From Nesterenkonia alba DSM 19423 (lineage in GTDB: Bacteria; Actinomycetota; Actinomycetes; Actinomycetales; Micrococcaceae): a DNA stretch of 64,000 bases. The stretch spans positions 1-64,000 of the forward strand of contig NZ_ATXP01000012.1 in assembly GCF_000421745.1 (NCBI RefSeq), written 5' to 3'. How positions within the stretch are numbered: the stretch's first letter is position 1; each line of letters starts with the position of its first letter. A program made the position numbers and the translations under genes. Positions 7,450-15,955 of this stretch are shown piece after piece. Below the pieces are notes generated by a model. The model made no database searches. It was given only the letters and a program-made list of their open reading frames with translations, and was not told where the DNA came from.

Positions 7450-9480
7450 CTAGAGATGGTCCCGGGGGATCGTGGTGTCCCAGGTCTTTGAGGCGACCCG
7501 GTGTTCGCCTTCATAGGCGTCGAGTTCGGCGTAGACATGGAAGTCCGTCGCCGTTGACGTCAGCACCGTCTTGGTCCGTACCTCCACATTCCAGTCACCG
7601 CGGGCAAACCCCATAGTCCACTCGGTCTCCCCGCGCACCGAACTGAAGTCCCGGTCAGTGAAGCTGTACTTCTCATAGGCCCGCCGGGTGACATCAAGGT
7701 CGATGGCGTCGAAGTGCGTCACACCCAAATCCTTGACGACTTCCAGTGCACCAGAGAGATCCACCAGGTTCCGGGAGACCTTCCAGTCCTGTTCCCCGGG
7801 CCGGATCTGCGTAGTCGTCAGCGGCGGGGCGCCTTCGGGTTCGCCGAACCGGGGGATCAGAGAGGTGTCGTCATCATTGGAGCGCGGCCGCACCGGCAGA
7901 ATCAGGGCGCTGTGATTCGGATCCACGGTGAGCCGTACCGGCTCCGGGGATGGCCACACCACCGGCCAGTACGACGTCGACACCGATAGTCGCAGCCGGT
8001 GCCCGGCGGGGAAGGACTGCGCCATCCCGTTGAGCTGCACCCGGACCGTGCGCTTCTGGCCAGGTTCCAGAGGCTGGGGATTGTCATGACCGGCGTAATG
8101 GTTGAGGTTGAGCACCCCGTAACTCACCCGAGTGGCGGCGTCGTCGGGTGCCACATCAGACAGCCGCACGGCGACCTGCGCCACCGGCTGATCCACCGAG
8201 AACGTCAGCTCCACTACAGGGGCGCCGAGCAGTTCCAGACGCTCGTCCAACGGCTCGGTATCGAAGATCATCGCACCGCCGTCTTCCTCACGCTGGTCAT
8301 AGGGCAGGTCCGGCGGAGCATTGTAGGAGCACCATTTGCCCCCGAACTGTCCCACAGACAGGGGTGAGGAGATGCTCACTTCGGGGGAATCCTCGGGGTC
8401 CTCCGGGGGACGGATGCTGTGCCGTCCCAGGGGGTGGCGCACATGCTGAATCCGGGGGCTGGGCCAACTGGGCTCACCCACCCACCGGCCTGGACGCTCG
8501 TCATAGGCAGTGGCCGGCGCGACGGTGTCCTGCATCCAAATGGCCAGTTCCGGGCCGTCCATGGCGCCGTTGTCCTTCTTGTCCTTCAGCCAGTGATCCC
8601 ACCAGGCGACGACTTCCTGCAGCCAGCCGATAGCCGGACCGGGTTCACCCTGATGGGGGTACTTGTGACTCCAGGGGCCGATGAGCCCACGGGTGGGGGT
8701 GTTGAGCCCCTCCAGCAGGCGGAATACCGCGTTGGAGTACCCATCAGCCCAGCCACTGACGGCGAAGACCGGAACGTCGACGTCGTCGAAATTCTCACAG
8801 ATGGAACCGTGCTTCCAGTAGTCGTCGCGACGCTGGTGACGCAACCACTGTTGAAGCCATAGTCCGGAACCCTCGATACGTTCAGTCCACATCTCACGCC
8901 AGCGTTCCCCGACGATCGCTGGGTCCGGCGGGCACGAGGTGTAGGCGAACATCGTCGAAGCCCAGGACAGATTGTCAGTGAGCAGGCACCCGCCCATGTA
9001 GTGGACATCGTCGGCGTAGCGATCATCGGTGGAGGCCACCGTGACCACTGCACCCAGGCTCTCCGGGCGGCGAGCGGCCACCTGCAGGCCGTTAAACCCG
9101 CCCCAGGAGATCCCCATGATCCCCGTCCTGCCGCTGCACCAGGGCTGGTCGGCCAACCAGGCGAGCACTTCCTCAATGTCGATCAGCTCGCGTTCGAGGT
9201 ATTCATCCTCCAATACCCCTTCGGAGTCTCCGGAACCGCGCAGGTCCACGCGCAGGCAGGCGTACCCGTGCCCGGCCATATACGGGTGGTGGATGGAATC
9301 CCGCACCGCGGTGAGGTCACGTTTGCGGTAGGGGATCGCTTCCACAATGCCGGGCACCGGCTCGGCCTCGGCCGCCGCCGGCTTCCACAGCCGGGCAGCT
9401 AACCGGGTGCCATCTGACATCGGGATCCACAGGTGCTCCGTCTCCTCTACTTCATAGGGCAGGGAGGTGACAGTACGCAT
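7450..9480 (-). CDS. CocE/NonD family hydrolase (S15-type)
   Basis: 676 residues. The alpha/beta-hydrolase part has HLWIPMSDGTRLAARLW at the start, the oxyanion-side DLRGSGDSEG motif and the nucleophile in GISWGGFNGLQ. A C-terminal jelly-roll domain (from about residue 370) is typical of the X-Pro dipeptidyl peptidase/cocaine esterase family. It would hydrolyse an ester or peptide bond; the substrate is unknown and there is no signal peptide. AAGGAGA sits just upstream of the chosen ATG. It follows the ATP-grasp ligase gene by about 100 nt on the same strand and is probably co-transcribed. Confidence 0.85.
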   Translation of the reverse strand: MRTVTSLPYEVEETEHLWIPMSDGTRLAARLWKPAAAEAEPVPGIVEAIPYRKRDLTAVRDSIHHPYMAGHGYACLRVDLRGSGDSEGVLEDEYLERELIDIEEVLAWLADQPWCSGRTGIMGISWGGFNGLQVAARRPESLGAVVTVASTDDRYADDVHYMGGCLLTDNLSWASTMFAYTSCPPDPAIVGERWREMWTERIEGSGLWLQQWLRHQRRDDYWKHGSICENFDDVDVPVFAVSGWADGYSNAVFRLLEGLNTPTRGLIGPWSHKYPHQGEPGPAIGWLQEVVAWWDHWLKDKKDNGAMDGPELAIWMQDTVAPATAYDERPGRWVGEPSWPSPRIQHVRHPLGRHSIRPPEDPEDSPEVSISSPLSVGQFGGKWCSYNAPPDLPYDQREEDGGAMIFDTEPLDERLELLGAPVVELTFSVDQPVAQVAVRLSDVAPDDAATRVSYGVLNLNHYAGHDNPQPLEPGQKRTVRVQLNGMAQSFPAGHRLRLSVSTSYWPVVWPSPEPVRLTVDPNHSALILPVRPRSNDDDTSLIPRFGEPEGAPPLTTTQIRPGEQDWKVSRNLVDLSGALEVVKDLGVTHFDAIDLDVTRRAYEKYSFTDRDFSSVRGETEWTMGFARGDWNVEVRTKTVLTSTATDFHVYAELDAYEGEHRVASKTWDTTIPRDHL

Positions 9481-9578
9481 CAGTCTCCTTCCCGGCGTCG
9501 GGCACAGCTCCCGCCGCCTGTTCACCGGCCGCTACGGTGCCGGTCAGCACACCCGAGGATGGTGTGGGTGTGGCTGAC

Positions 9579-10853
9579 CTACTTGTCTTCGATCTCGAAC
9601 GGGAGTTCCTCGACCACCTTGTTGTAGGTCTCGATCATCTCCTCCTCGGACTGTCCAGCGGTGAAGATCTCCGCCAGAACAAAACTGTAGGAATCCTCCG
9701 CCGGGTCACCGGAGAGCCACCGGCCGGCTTCTTTGTCGATCTGGATGGTGGTGCCAGGGTATTTCTTCTCCAGTGCGGCGACTTCTTCCTCCGTGGGAGC
9801 CCGGTGAATGTAGCCGTCCTTGAAATGACGCAGGAACCAGGTGGAGGCGGTGCGGAACTGTCCGTTCTGGGCCGGCATCGCCGGGCGGCGCCCCAGGGCT
9901 AAGTCCACCATGCAGGCGTGGTTGGGTCGCCCATCCACCAGGTAGAACAGCTGCGCATGGGACTGGGAGTGCCGAGAGTTGATCTCCAGTAGGTTCAGCT
10001 GCTCGGTTTCCGGATCCCAGAAGTACTCGATGTTGAACGTGCTGTGGTGCAATCCCACTGCCTCGATGACCCGGCGGGAGACATCGGTGATGCGTTGCTG
10101 AGCGTGGTCAGGCAGTTGCGAAGGGTACTGGTAGCGCAGAAAGCTCGAGGTGCCCTCATAGGTGTGGGAGTCAATGATTCCGTAGACCTCGACCTGGCCG
10201 TTGTAGCTGAATCCCTCCACAGTCAGCATCTGCCCGGTGGCCTCTTCCTCCACCATGCAGGCGCTCCCGCCGATCTCGGCGATCTGCGGGGGCAGATCGA
10301 TCATCTCCATGACCTCGTTGAAACCGCCACCTAAACGGTTGACCACTTCGCGCTCTTCTGCGAGCGCTTCGCGCAGCTGCTCGTCGTTCTCCACCCGGTA
10401 GGCGCCTTCCGACGACGTCGATTTGATCGGCTTGATCCACGCCGGATACGACATGTGCCCCGGTAGTGTGGCGTGGGGATCGTTGAGGTCAATAAGCCCG
10501 AATCCGGGGTGCTCGTCGATGACTTTCTGCTGCTCGAGCCGACTCCAGTATTTGTGCTCCACAGTGACGATCCCGGAGAGGTTCGCCGAAGGCAGTCCGT
10601 AGCGTTGGCACAGGATCGGAACCATCGCGGTGACGGGGAAATCCCAGTACCCCACGATCGCGTCGATGGAACCGGGGAACGCGTCCAGCCGCTTCTGCGC
10701 TTCAGTCAGTAGTTCGCTGACCGAGACCGTGCCACCCTGCAGTTCATCAAAGGTGAGGACTTGGTGGAAGGTGTATTCCTCGGCTCCGGGGAGTGCGCGC
10801 AGTGCCCGGTGGTTCAGTTCGTCGAGACCCAGTACAAAGATATTAAGACCCAT
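9579..10853 (-). CDS. ATP-grasp ligase
   Basis: 424 residues. An N-terminal Rossmann-like preATP domain (MGLNIFVLGLDELNHRAL) is followed by the ATP-grasp core: PAWIKPIKSTSSEGAYRV (ATP-binding lysine and flexible loop), NEVMEMIDLP, and the metal-binding NIEYFWDPETEQLNLLEINS. It resembles carboxylate-amine ligases that join amino acids or small peptides through an acyl phosphate. The start at 10853 has GGAGGAGAAAAGGA upstream. The downstream hydrolase gene suggests a make/break or make/export pair for a small amide or peptide, an inference only. Confidence 0.8.
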   Translation of the reverse strand: MGLNIFVLGLDELNHRALRALPGAEEYTFHQVLTFDELQGGTVSVSELLTEAQKRLDAFPGSIDAIVGYWDFPVTAMVPILCQRYGLPSANLSGIVTVEHKYWSRLEQQKVIDEHPGFGLIDLNDPHATLPGHMSYPAWIKPIKSTSSEGAYRVENDEQLREALAEEREVVNRLGGGFNEVMEMIDLPPQIAEIGGSACMVEEEATGQMLTVEGFSYNGQVEVYGIIDSHTYEGTSSFLRYQYPSQLPDHAQQRITDVSRRVIEAVGLHHSTFNIEYFWDPETEQLNLLEINSRHSQSHAQLFYLVDGRPNHACMVDLALGRRPAMPAQNGQFRTASTWFLRHFKDGYIHRAPTEEEVAALEKKYPGTTIQIDKEAGRWLSGDPAEDSYSFVLAEIFTAGQSEEEMIETYNKVVEELPFEIEDK

Positions 10854-11140
10854 GATTTCCTTTTCTCCTCCAGTCCTCTCATCCGCAGGATGTTCGACCT
10901 TCAGCGGTGAAGCTAACACACCAGAATCACCCCGGACCACCCTCTGACCTGGGGTTTTACTGTTCTTTCACTGAGAATCCACTGAGTTGGCTGAACGGAT
11001 CCTGTACACCGGGTGACCTGGATAATGTGCTGAACAGACACGTAAGAGGCAGCACGTAAGAGAGGTAGACGCCAACAGTGACAGGCGCATAAAAGAGGCC
11101 AACCGTGCCACAGGTATCGAGATCACCGAAAGGTAAGAGA

Positions 11141-11503
11141 ATGAGTGACCAGACGAACCAGATACCGCAGCAGAGCAACCAGCCGGCACAGTATGTGGCC
11201 GTGCAGACCACCGTGGAGACACACGACGATGCCGAACGGCTCGCCTCCACCCTGGTGGAGAAGCGGCTGGCCGCTTGCGTTCAGATCTCCGAGATCCGCA
11301 GCGTCTATCACTGGGTCGGGGCGGTCCAGCAGGATACCGAACTGCTGTTGACCTGTAAGACCAGCTTCAGTGCGGTGCCACAGCTGCGTGAGCTGATCGC
11401 CGCCGAGCACCCCTATGACGAGCCGGAGCTCATCGTGCTGCCAATTATCGGTGGCAGTCAGACCTATTTGGAGTGGGTCGGGGAGAACAGCCGCGGCCTC
11501 TGA
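11141..11503 (+). CDS. cutA: Divalent cation tolerance protein CutA
   Basis: 120 residues with the CutA1 trimer fold: TTVETHDDAERLASTLVEKR, the LAACVQI strand, YHWVGAVQQDTELLLTCKT and the HPYDEPELI block. CutA is a small PII-like protein historically linked to copper tolerance; its molecular role is unsettled. The ATG at 11141 follows AAGGTAAGAG; an in-frame start at 11105 would add only non-conserved residues. It is divergent from the ATP-grasp operon across a 287-bp gap. Confidence 0.9.
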   Translation: MSDQTNQIPQQSNQPAQYVAVQTTVETHDDAERLASTLVEKRLAACVQISEIRSVYHWVGAVQQDTELLLTCKTSFSAVPQLRELIAAEHPYDEPELIVLPIIGGSQTYLEWVGENSRGL

Positions 11504-11507
11504 GGGG

Positions 11508-11858
11508 TCACCAGCTACGGACCGGGTGCTGTCCCTCCCCACGGGCGCGATGCCGGTATTCGGCGATCGCCTCGGCGGTCACCCGGTGATGGGACCCGAC
11601 CATATGAGATTCGATTTCCCCGTCCTTGATGAGCAGCATCAGCTTTGAGCGTGACATCCCCAGTACTTGGGCGGCCTCGGTGGTGGTGAACACCCACCGT
11701 GCCGGCACCACAGTGGCCCCGGTGGAGGCCTCTGCTTCCAGGAAGTCCAGCACTTTGACCGCCGCGGAGCGGGGCAGTGTCATGGTGACCGTGACCTCGT
11801 CCTCCTCTCGCTCAAGGGTCTGGCGCAGCACGGCCGCCGCGTCCAGCAGTCCTGACAT
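11508..11858 (-). CDS. Excisionase-type helix-turn-helix protein
   Basis: 116 residues. The C-terminal half (FTTTEAAQVLGMSRSKLMLL, then a SHMVGSHHRVTAEAIAEYRH block) is a MerR/excisionase-like winged HTH of the HTH_17 type. The N-terminal half is acidic and helical, as in antitoxins of similar layout. No toxin partner is adjacent. It lies downstream of the symporter terminator and convergent with cutA, so it has its own promoter. Confidence 0.75.
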   Translation of the reverse strand: MSGLLDAAAVLRQTLEREEDEVTVTMTLPRSAAVKVLDFLEAEASTGATVVPARWVFTTTEAAQVLGMSRSKLMLLIKDGEIESHMVGSHHRVTAEAIAEYRHRARGEGQHPVRSW

Positions 11859-11918
11859 GTTTCGGCCCTCCTTGTTCTGGTGTCACCGGCCGGCGTGTTG
11901 TTCCGGCCGGAGTGTGGG

Positions 11919-11959
11919 CGCGGGCCCCGTCCCCTGATGGTGAGGAAACGGGGCCCGCG
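11919..11959 (-). terminator. Terminator of the symporter operon
   Basis: Perfect 12-bp arms CGCGGGCCCCGT and ACGGGGCCCGCG with a 17-nt loop lie 27 nt beyond the symporter stop. There is no strong T tract, as is common in high-GC genomes. Confidence 0.75.
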
Positions 11960-11985
11960 TACGCATTCGCCTGCCTGGAGCTGGG

Positions 11986-13653
11986 TTATTGCACCTTCTG
12001 GGCCTGCGGGTAGCGAATCTCTTCGACCATCTCCTGGACCTCTTGGCTGGGTGGCTTGGTGAGGTTGGAGACCACGATGGTGACGGTGAAGTTCACCACC
12101 GCGCCGATGGCACCGATGCCCTCGGGGGAGATGTTGAAGAGGTGATCGTTCGCGCTGGTGCCGAAGACCTCCAAGGTGTAGATCATGTACGTGGAGGTGA
12201 ACAGCAGACCGGTCAACATCCCGGCTGCCGCGCCCTTGGCGTTGGCCTTCTTCCAGAAGATCCCCAGAATGAGGATCGGGAAGAAGGTCGAGGCCGCCAG
12301 ACCGAAGGCGAAGGCCACCACTTGCGCCACGAACGCCGGCGGGTTCAGCCCGGCAATGATCGCCACGAGCACTGCAGCGGTCATCGCCAACCGGCCCACG
12401 AGCATCTGGGTCTTCTCCGAGGCCTTCTCCTTGGAGATCATCCGGTAGTAGATGTCGTGGGAGGCGGCCGAGGAGATCACCAGCAGCAGACCGGCAGCCG
12501 TGGACAGCGCAGCGGCCATACCACCGGCGGCCATCAGGCCGATGATCGGAGCTGGCAGTCCGCCGATCTCCGGGCTGGCGAGGACCAGAATGTCGTTGGA
12601 GACGATGAGATCAGCGCCGGAGGCGGCGTCGTTGTTCACCGACTGGATGACACCGTCCTCAGCATTGAGTTCCACATAGCCGGCCTCCTGCCAGGGTTCG
12701 ATCCAGCCGGGCAGATCGTCCGCGGTGGAGCCTTCGGCCCCGCGCAGCAGGTTCAGCATGGTGAAGGCACCCACCGCCGGGGCGGTCAGGTACAGCAGCG
12801 CGATGAAGAACAGTGCCCAGAAAGCGGAGAAGCGCGCCCCGCGCACTGTCTTGGTGGTGTAGAAGCGGATGATGACGTGCGGCAGCCCTGCGGTCCCCAG
12901 CATCAGTGAAGCGGTGACCAGGAAGACATCGATCATCCCGCCTTCGCGTCCGGCGAAGGCCTGGGTGAACTCATCGAGTCCGAACTCCACGCGCAGTGCG
13001 TCCAGCTCGGCCAGGATCGTGCCGTAGGTCACCTGGGGGACGGGGAAGCCGCCGATGGTTTGGGAGACCGCCACCGCCGGGATGAGGTAGGCGGTGATGA
13101 GCACGATGTACTGGGCCACCTGGGTGTAGGTGATGCCCTTCATCCCGCCGAGCACGGCGTAGAAGAAGATGACCACAGCAGCGACGATGACCGCCCAGTG
13201 TGACTCCAGTCCCAGGAAGCGGGCGAAGACCACACCGCCACCGGTCATCTGCCCCACCACGTAGGTGAAGGAGACCACGATGGCCGAGATCGCTGCGACC
13301 ACACGCACCGTGTCGCTGTAGCGGTCCCCGACGAACTCTGGCACCGTGAACTTCCCCCACTTGCGCAGGTACGGTGCCAGCAGCAGGGCCAGTAGCACGT
13401 AGCCACCGGTCCAGCCCATGATGTAGACCGAGCCGTCGGAGCCCAGGAAGGCGATCATTCCCGCCATTCCGATGAAGCTGGCCGCGCTCATCCAGTCCGC
13501 GGCGACAGCGGCACCATTGGCGACTGTCGGCACGCCCTGGGAGGCGACGTAGAACTCCTTGGTCTCCTTCACACGGGAGCGCCAGGCGATGTAGATGTAG
13601 ATCCCGAAGGTCAGGATCAGGAAGAAGAACGTCCAAAACTGCATCGAGCTCAC
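11986..13653 (-). CDS. Sodium/solute symporter, large subunit (SSS family)
   Basis: 555 residues with 13 or so membrane helices, of the sodium:solute symporter superfamily. Motifs include FYVASQGVPTVANGAAVAAD near the N terminus, PEFVGDRY, and the TAGLPHVIIRFYTT loop. With the small DUF4212 partner it forms the two-subunit type (VC_2705-like) that takes up small carboxylates such as acetate or pyruvate. The GTG start overlaps the small-subunit stop (GTGA), so both are made together. It is divergent from the LytS/LytTR operon, whose regulator probably controls it. Confidence 0.85.
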   Translation of the reverse strand: MSSMQFWTFFFLILTFGIYIYIAWRSRVKETKEFYVASQGVPTVANGAAVAADWMSAASFIGMAGMIAFLGSDGSVYIMGWTGGYVLLALLLAPYLRKWGKFTVPEFVGDRYSDTVRVVAAISAIVVSFTYVVGQMTGGGVVFARFLGLESHWAVIVAAVVIFFYAVLGGMKGITYTQVAQYIVLITAYLIPAVAVSQTIGGFPVPQVTYGTILAELDALRVEFGLDEFTQAFAGREGGMIDVFLVTASLMLGTAGLPHVIIRFYTTKTVRGARFSAFWALFFIALLYLTAPAVGAFTMLNLLRGAEGSTADDLPGWIEPWQEAGYVELNAEDGVIQSVNNDAASGADLIVSNDILVLASPEIGGLPAPIIGLMAAGGMAAALSTAAGLLLVISSAASHDIYYRMISKEKASEKTQMLVGRLAMTAAVLVAIIAGLNPPAFVAQVVAFAFGLAASTFFPILILGIFWKKANAKGAAAGMLTGLLFTSTYMIYTLEVFGTSANDHLFNISPEGIGAIGAVVNFTVTIVVSNLTKPPSQEVQEMVEEIRYPQAQKVQ

Positions 13654-13964
13654 AGTCGACCACCGTCCTCATTGCGCTCGGCGACTCCGAACTCGTCATC
13701 GATCCGGTCCATCCACAGTGCGTAGACCAGGATGAGGATCACGAAGGTGTACACAGATCCTTGCTGGGCAAACCACAGCCCCAGGGGGAAGCCGAGAATC
13801 TCGATGGTGTTCAGCGGCTCGATGAAGAGCACGCCGCAGCCGAGGGATACCACCGCCCAGATGGTCAGCAGCACCACCAGAACGCGAACGTTCTTTTTCC
13901 AGTAGCGCTGCCGCCAGCTGTTATCTGGCTCCTCCGCTGTGCTCTCATGTGTCGCATCGGACAT
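13650..13964 (-). CDS. Symporter small subunit (DUF4212)
   Basis: 104 residues with two membrane helices. YWKKNVRVLVVLLTIWAVVS, FPLGLWFAQQGSVYTFV and ILVYALWMDRIDDEF match the small companion of two-component sodium/solute symporters. It begins the operon, with its start codon about 150-190 bp from the LytTR-type repeats, and is translationally coupled to the large subunit. It is presumed to assist assembly or coupling of the transporter. Confidence 0.85.
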   Translation of the reverse strand: MSDATHESTAEEPDNSWRQRYWKKNVRVLVVLLTIWAVVSLGCGVLFIEPLNTIEILGFPLGLWFAQQGSVYTFVILILVYALWMDRIDDEFGVAERNEDGGRL

Positions 13965-14090
13965 AAAGAGGCTCCTTAGGTTGCGTCAGTGCGGGCGACA
14001 CCCGCACGTCCTCGTGCGGATGCCTGACATGTAGCCAACACCTGTGTGACGGGCGTCACAAGCTGTATCGGATAGGTGGCATATCTGTGT

Positions 14091-14168
14091 TTGCAGGCGG
14101 TGTCATAGAGGCGATGAGCGGACCCTGTGAGCGGGGTGATCCGCTCATCGTTGCTAAAGAACCGTTCA
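14091..14168. promoter_or_regulatory. LytTR-type operator repeats between divergent operons
   Basis: On the plus strand TCCGCTCA (14140-14147) and ACCGTTCA (14161-14168) are separated by 13 bp, a 21-bp period. On the minus strand TCCGCTCA (14122-14115) and the weaker ACCGCCTG (14101-14094) repeat the same spacing toward the symporter genes. The ATCG extensions also agree in the three good copies. As I recall, the E. coli LytTR regulator BtsR/YehT binds ACC(G/A)CT(C/T)A-N13-ACC(G/A)CT(C/T)A before its pyruvate transporter gene. The LytTR regulator at 15956 is the obvious candidate to bind here. Confidence 0.6.
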
Positions 14169-14246
14169 TCGCCGAATATGAAGCGTTCGACGCCGGCAGC
14201 CCACCTCGACCATGCATGTGACCGCCATCACCCTTACGATGCTGGT

Positions 14247-14729
14247 ATGACGACCACCACGCAGCACTCCTCCGCCCGCACCGAAGACAAAGGTCTCGCC
14301 GGAGTCTGGGCCCGGCTCCGCGAAGGCCGCAAGCACGGCTATGGGATCTTCCATCCCGGCAGCTGGTTCATGCTCATCGGCGGGATGATGCTCATCTTCG
14401 CCACCTTCCTGCCGTGGATCCACTTTGGCGGGTTGTTGACCTTCCGCGGTCTCGACGGCCCGGGCCTGTTGACGATCTCTGTGGGATTCCTGGCCTTCGC
14501 TGGCGGATTCGTACCCAAGCGCAAGCTAGCCCTTCTCCACGCCGCCATTCCCGGGGTGCTCGTGGCCGCACTGTGTCTGTGGCAGATCATCGCCGGGATC
14601 ATCATCCCCTCAGTCCGGGTGGAATGGGGGGTGCTGCTGCCCGGCATGGGACTGGTGCTCGCAGCCGGCGGGGCAGTGCTGCTGCTGAAGGCCACCCACA
14701 CGATGTGGACCCGCTGGCCTGCATCATGA
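14247..14729 (+). CDS. Four-helix membrane protein of unknown function
   Basis: 160 residues. A soluble N terminus of about 40 residues (containing RLREGRKHGYGIFHPG) is followed by four hydrophobic helices. The family was not recognised. The ATG at 14247 is chosen because TACGAT ends 6 nt upstream (leaderless) and the region before it is atypical. It stands 4 nt before the histidine kinase gene, so it may sense or transport the signal for the LytS/LytTR pair. Confidence 0.6.
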   Translation: MTTTTQHSSARTEDKGLAGVWARLREGRKHGYGIFHPGSWFMLIGGMMLIFATFLPWIHFGGLLTFRGLDGPGLLTISVGFLAFAGGFVPKRKLALLHAAIPGVLVAALCLWQIIAGIIIPSVRVEWGVLLPGMGLVLAAGGAVLLLKATHTMWTRWPAS

Positions 14730-14733
14730 CACC

Positions 14734-15906
14734 GTGACGGCTTATGACCCTGCGGCCGAGGGGGATGCACTGACCGGCCGCGACGCCGTTCGCAGCCTGG
14801 CTGCCGCTGGACGTTCGGTCCCGCTGCGGGCCGGTCTCACCGCTGAGGCCGCCCGTCGTACGGCAGAACTCGTGCGGCCCATGCTCTCCGGGGATGCGGT
14901 GACTATCACCGACACCGCGGACATCCTCGCCTTCGTCGGCCCGGGGGAGGACCACCACCGGGTGGGCGGGGCCATGCAGACTGAGGCTGCGGCTCGGGCG
15001 GTGCGTACCGGCTCCACGGTGGTCGTGGCCGATGCCGATGACCTCGGTTGCCGAGTCCCCGGGTGTCCGCTCGTCTCTGCGGTGATCGCCCCGCTGTATG
15101 TCGACTCCCGGGTGGTCGGCACCCTCGGGGTCTTCCAGGCCCGCGCCGAAACCCCGCCGGTGAAGTTGGTCGAGGACATGGCCAGTGTGCTCTCCCTGCA
15201 TTTGGAGTTGGCCGAACTGGACCGCGCCAAACAACTGGCCACTGCTGCTCGGCTCGATGCGCTGCGGGCCCAGATCAGCCCCCATTTCCTGTTCAATATC
15301 CTCAACACCATCGCCTCCAAGGCGCGCACCAGCCCGGAGGAGGCCCGCGGGCTGATCCGGTCACTGTCTGACTTCTTCCGCCATGGCGTCCACCAGCGTG
15401 GGCACTTCGCCCCGTTGCGTCAGGAGTGCGACTTCGTGCGCACCTACCTCTCCTTGGAACAGGCCCGCTTCGGTGCCCGGCTGCGTACTGAGTACGACGT
15501 CGATCCCACAGCTCTTTCTGCGCAGGTGCCAGTTCTTGCCATCCAGCCGCTGGTGGAAAATGCCGTCAAGCACGGCATCGCCCCGAAGAAGGCCGGCGGG
15601 ACGGTGCGCTTGAGTGTGCGGCGTGAGCAGGATGAGATCCTGGTGGAAGTCGCCGACGACGGCGTCGGTATGGCAGCAGAGCTCGCTGAGCGGGTCTTGG
15701 ACTCCCCTGAAGCTGACTACCCCGGTGACCCGCTTGAGGAGGAGCACGCCGGCGTCGGGCTTCCCAATATCGCAGCCCGGTTGGAGACGCTCTACGGCAG
15801 TGCAGCTCAGATGCGCCTGACCTCGGGGGAAACCGGCACTACCGTCCGGCTGCGGTTACCCGCCGAGCCCCCGGCAGGAGGCCACCTGGCACCTCCTCAT
15901 TCCTGA
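14734..15906 (+). CDS. LytS/BtsS-type sensor histidine kinase
   Basis: 390 residues. The N-terminal ~160 form a GAF-like sensor (LVRPMLSGDAVTITDTADIL to DLGCRVPGCPLVSAVIAPLY, including the Cys pair C-R-V-P-G-C). The kinase part has the His box RAQISPHFLFNILNTIA, then LSLEQARFGARL, the N box LAIQPLVENAVKHGI and the G box VADDGVGM of HisKA_7TM/LytS-type kinases. It has no membrane helix of its own, unlike E. coli BtsS, so the preceding membrane protein may anchor it. GTG start. Confidence 0.85.
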   Translation: MTAYDPAAEGDALTGRDAVRSLAAAGRSVPLRAGLTAEAARRTAELVRPMLSGDAVTITDTADILAFVGPGEDHHRVGGAMQTEAAARAVRTGSTVVVADADDLGCRVPGCPLVSAVIAPLYVDSRVVGTLGVFQARAETPPVKLVEDMASVLSLHLELAELDRAKQLATAARLDALRAQISPHFLFNILNTIASKARTSPEEARGLIRSLSDFFRHGVHQRGHFAPLRQECDFVRTYLSLEQARFGARLRTEYDVDPTALSAQVPVLAIQPLVENAVKHGIAPKKAGGTVRLSVRREQDEILVEVADDGVGMAAELAERVLDSPEADYPGDPLEEEHAGVGLPNIAARLETLYGSAAQMRLTSGETGTTVRLRLPAEPPAGGHLAPPHS

Positions 15907-15955
15907 TAGACGCCATTTAAGTGTTCCAGGTCACATAATGGACTATGCTGGTGTC

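Noticed and set aside
12971-13699. 242-codon minus-strand frame inside the symporter genes
   Set aside because: It is out of frame with both conserved symporter subunits and lacks motifs.
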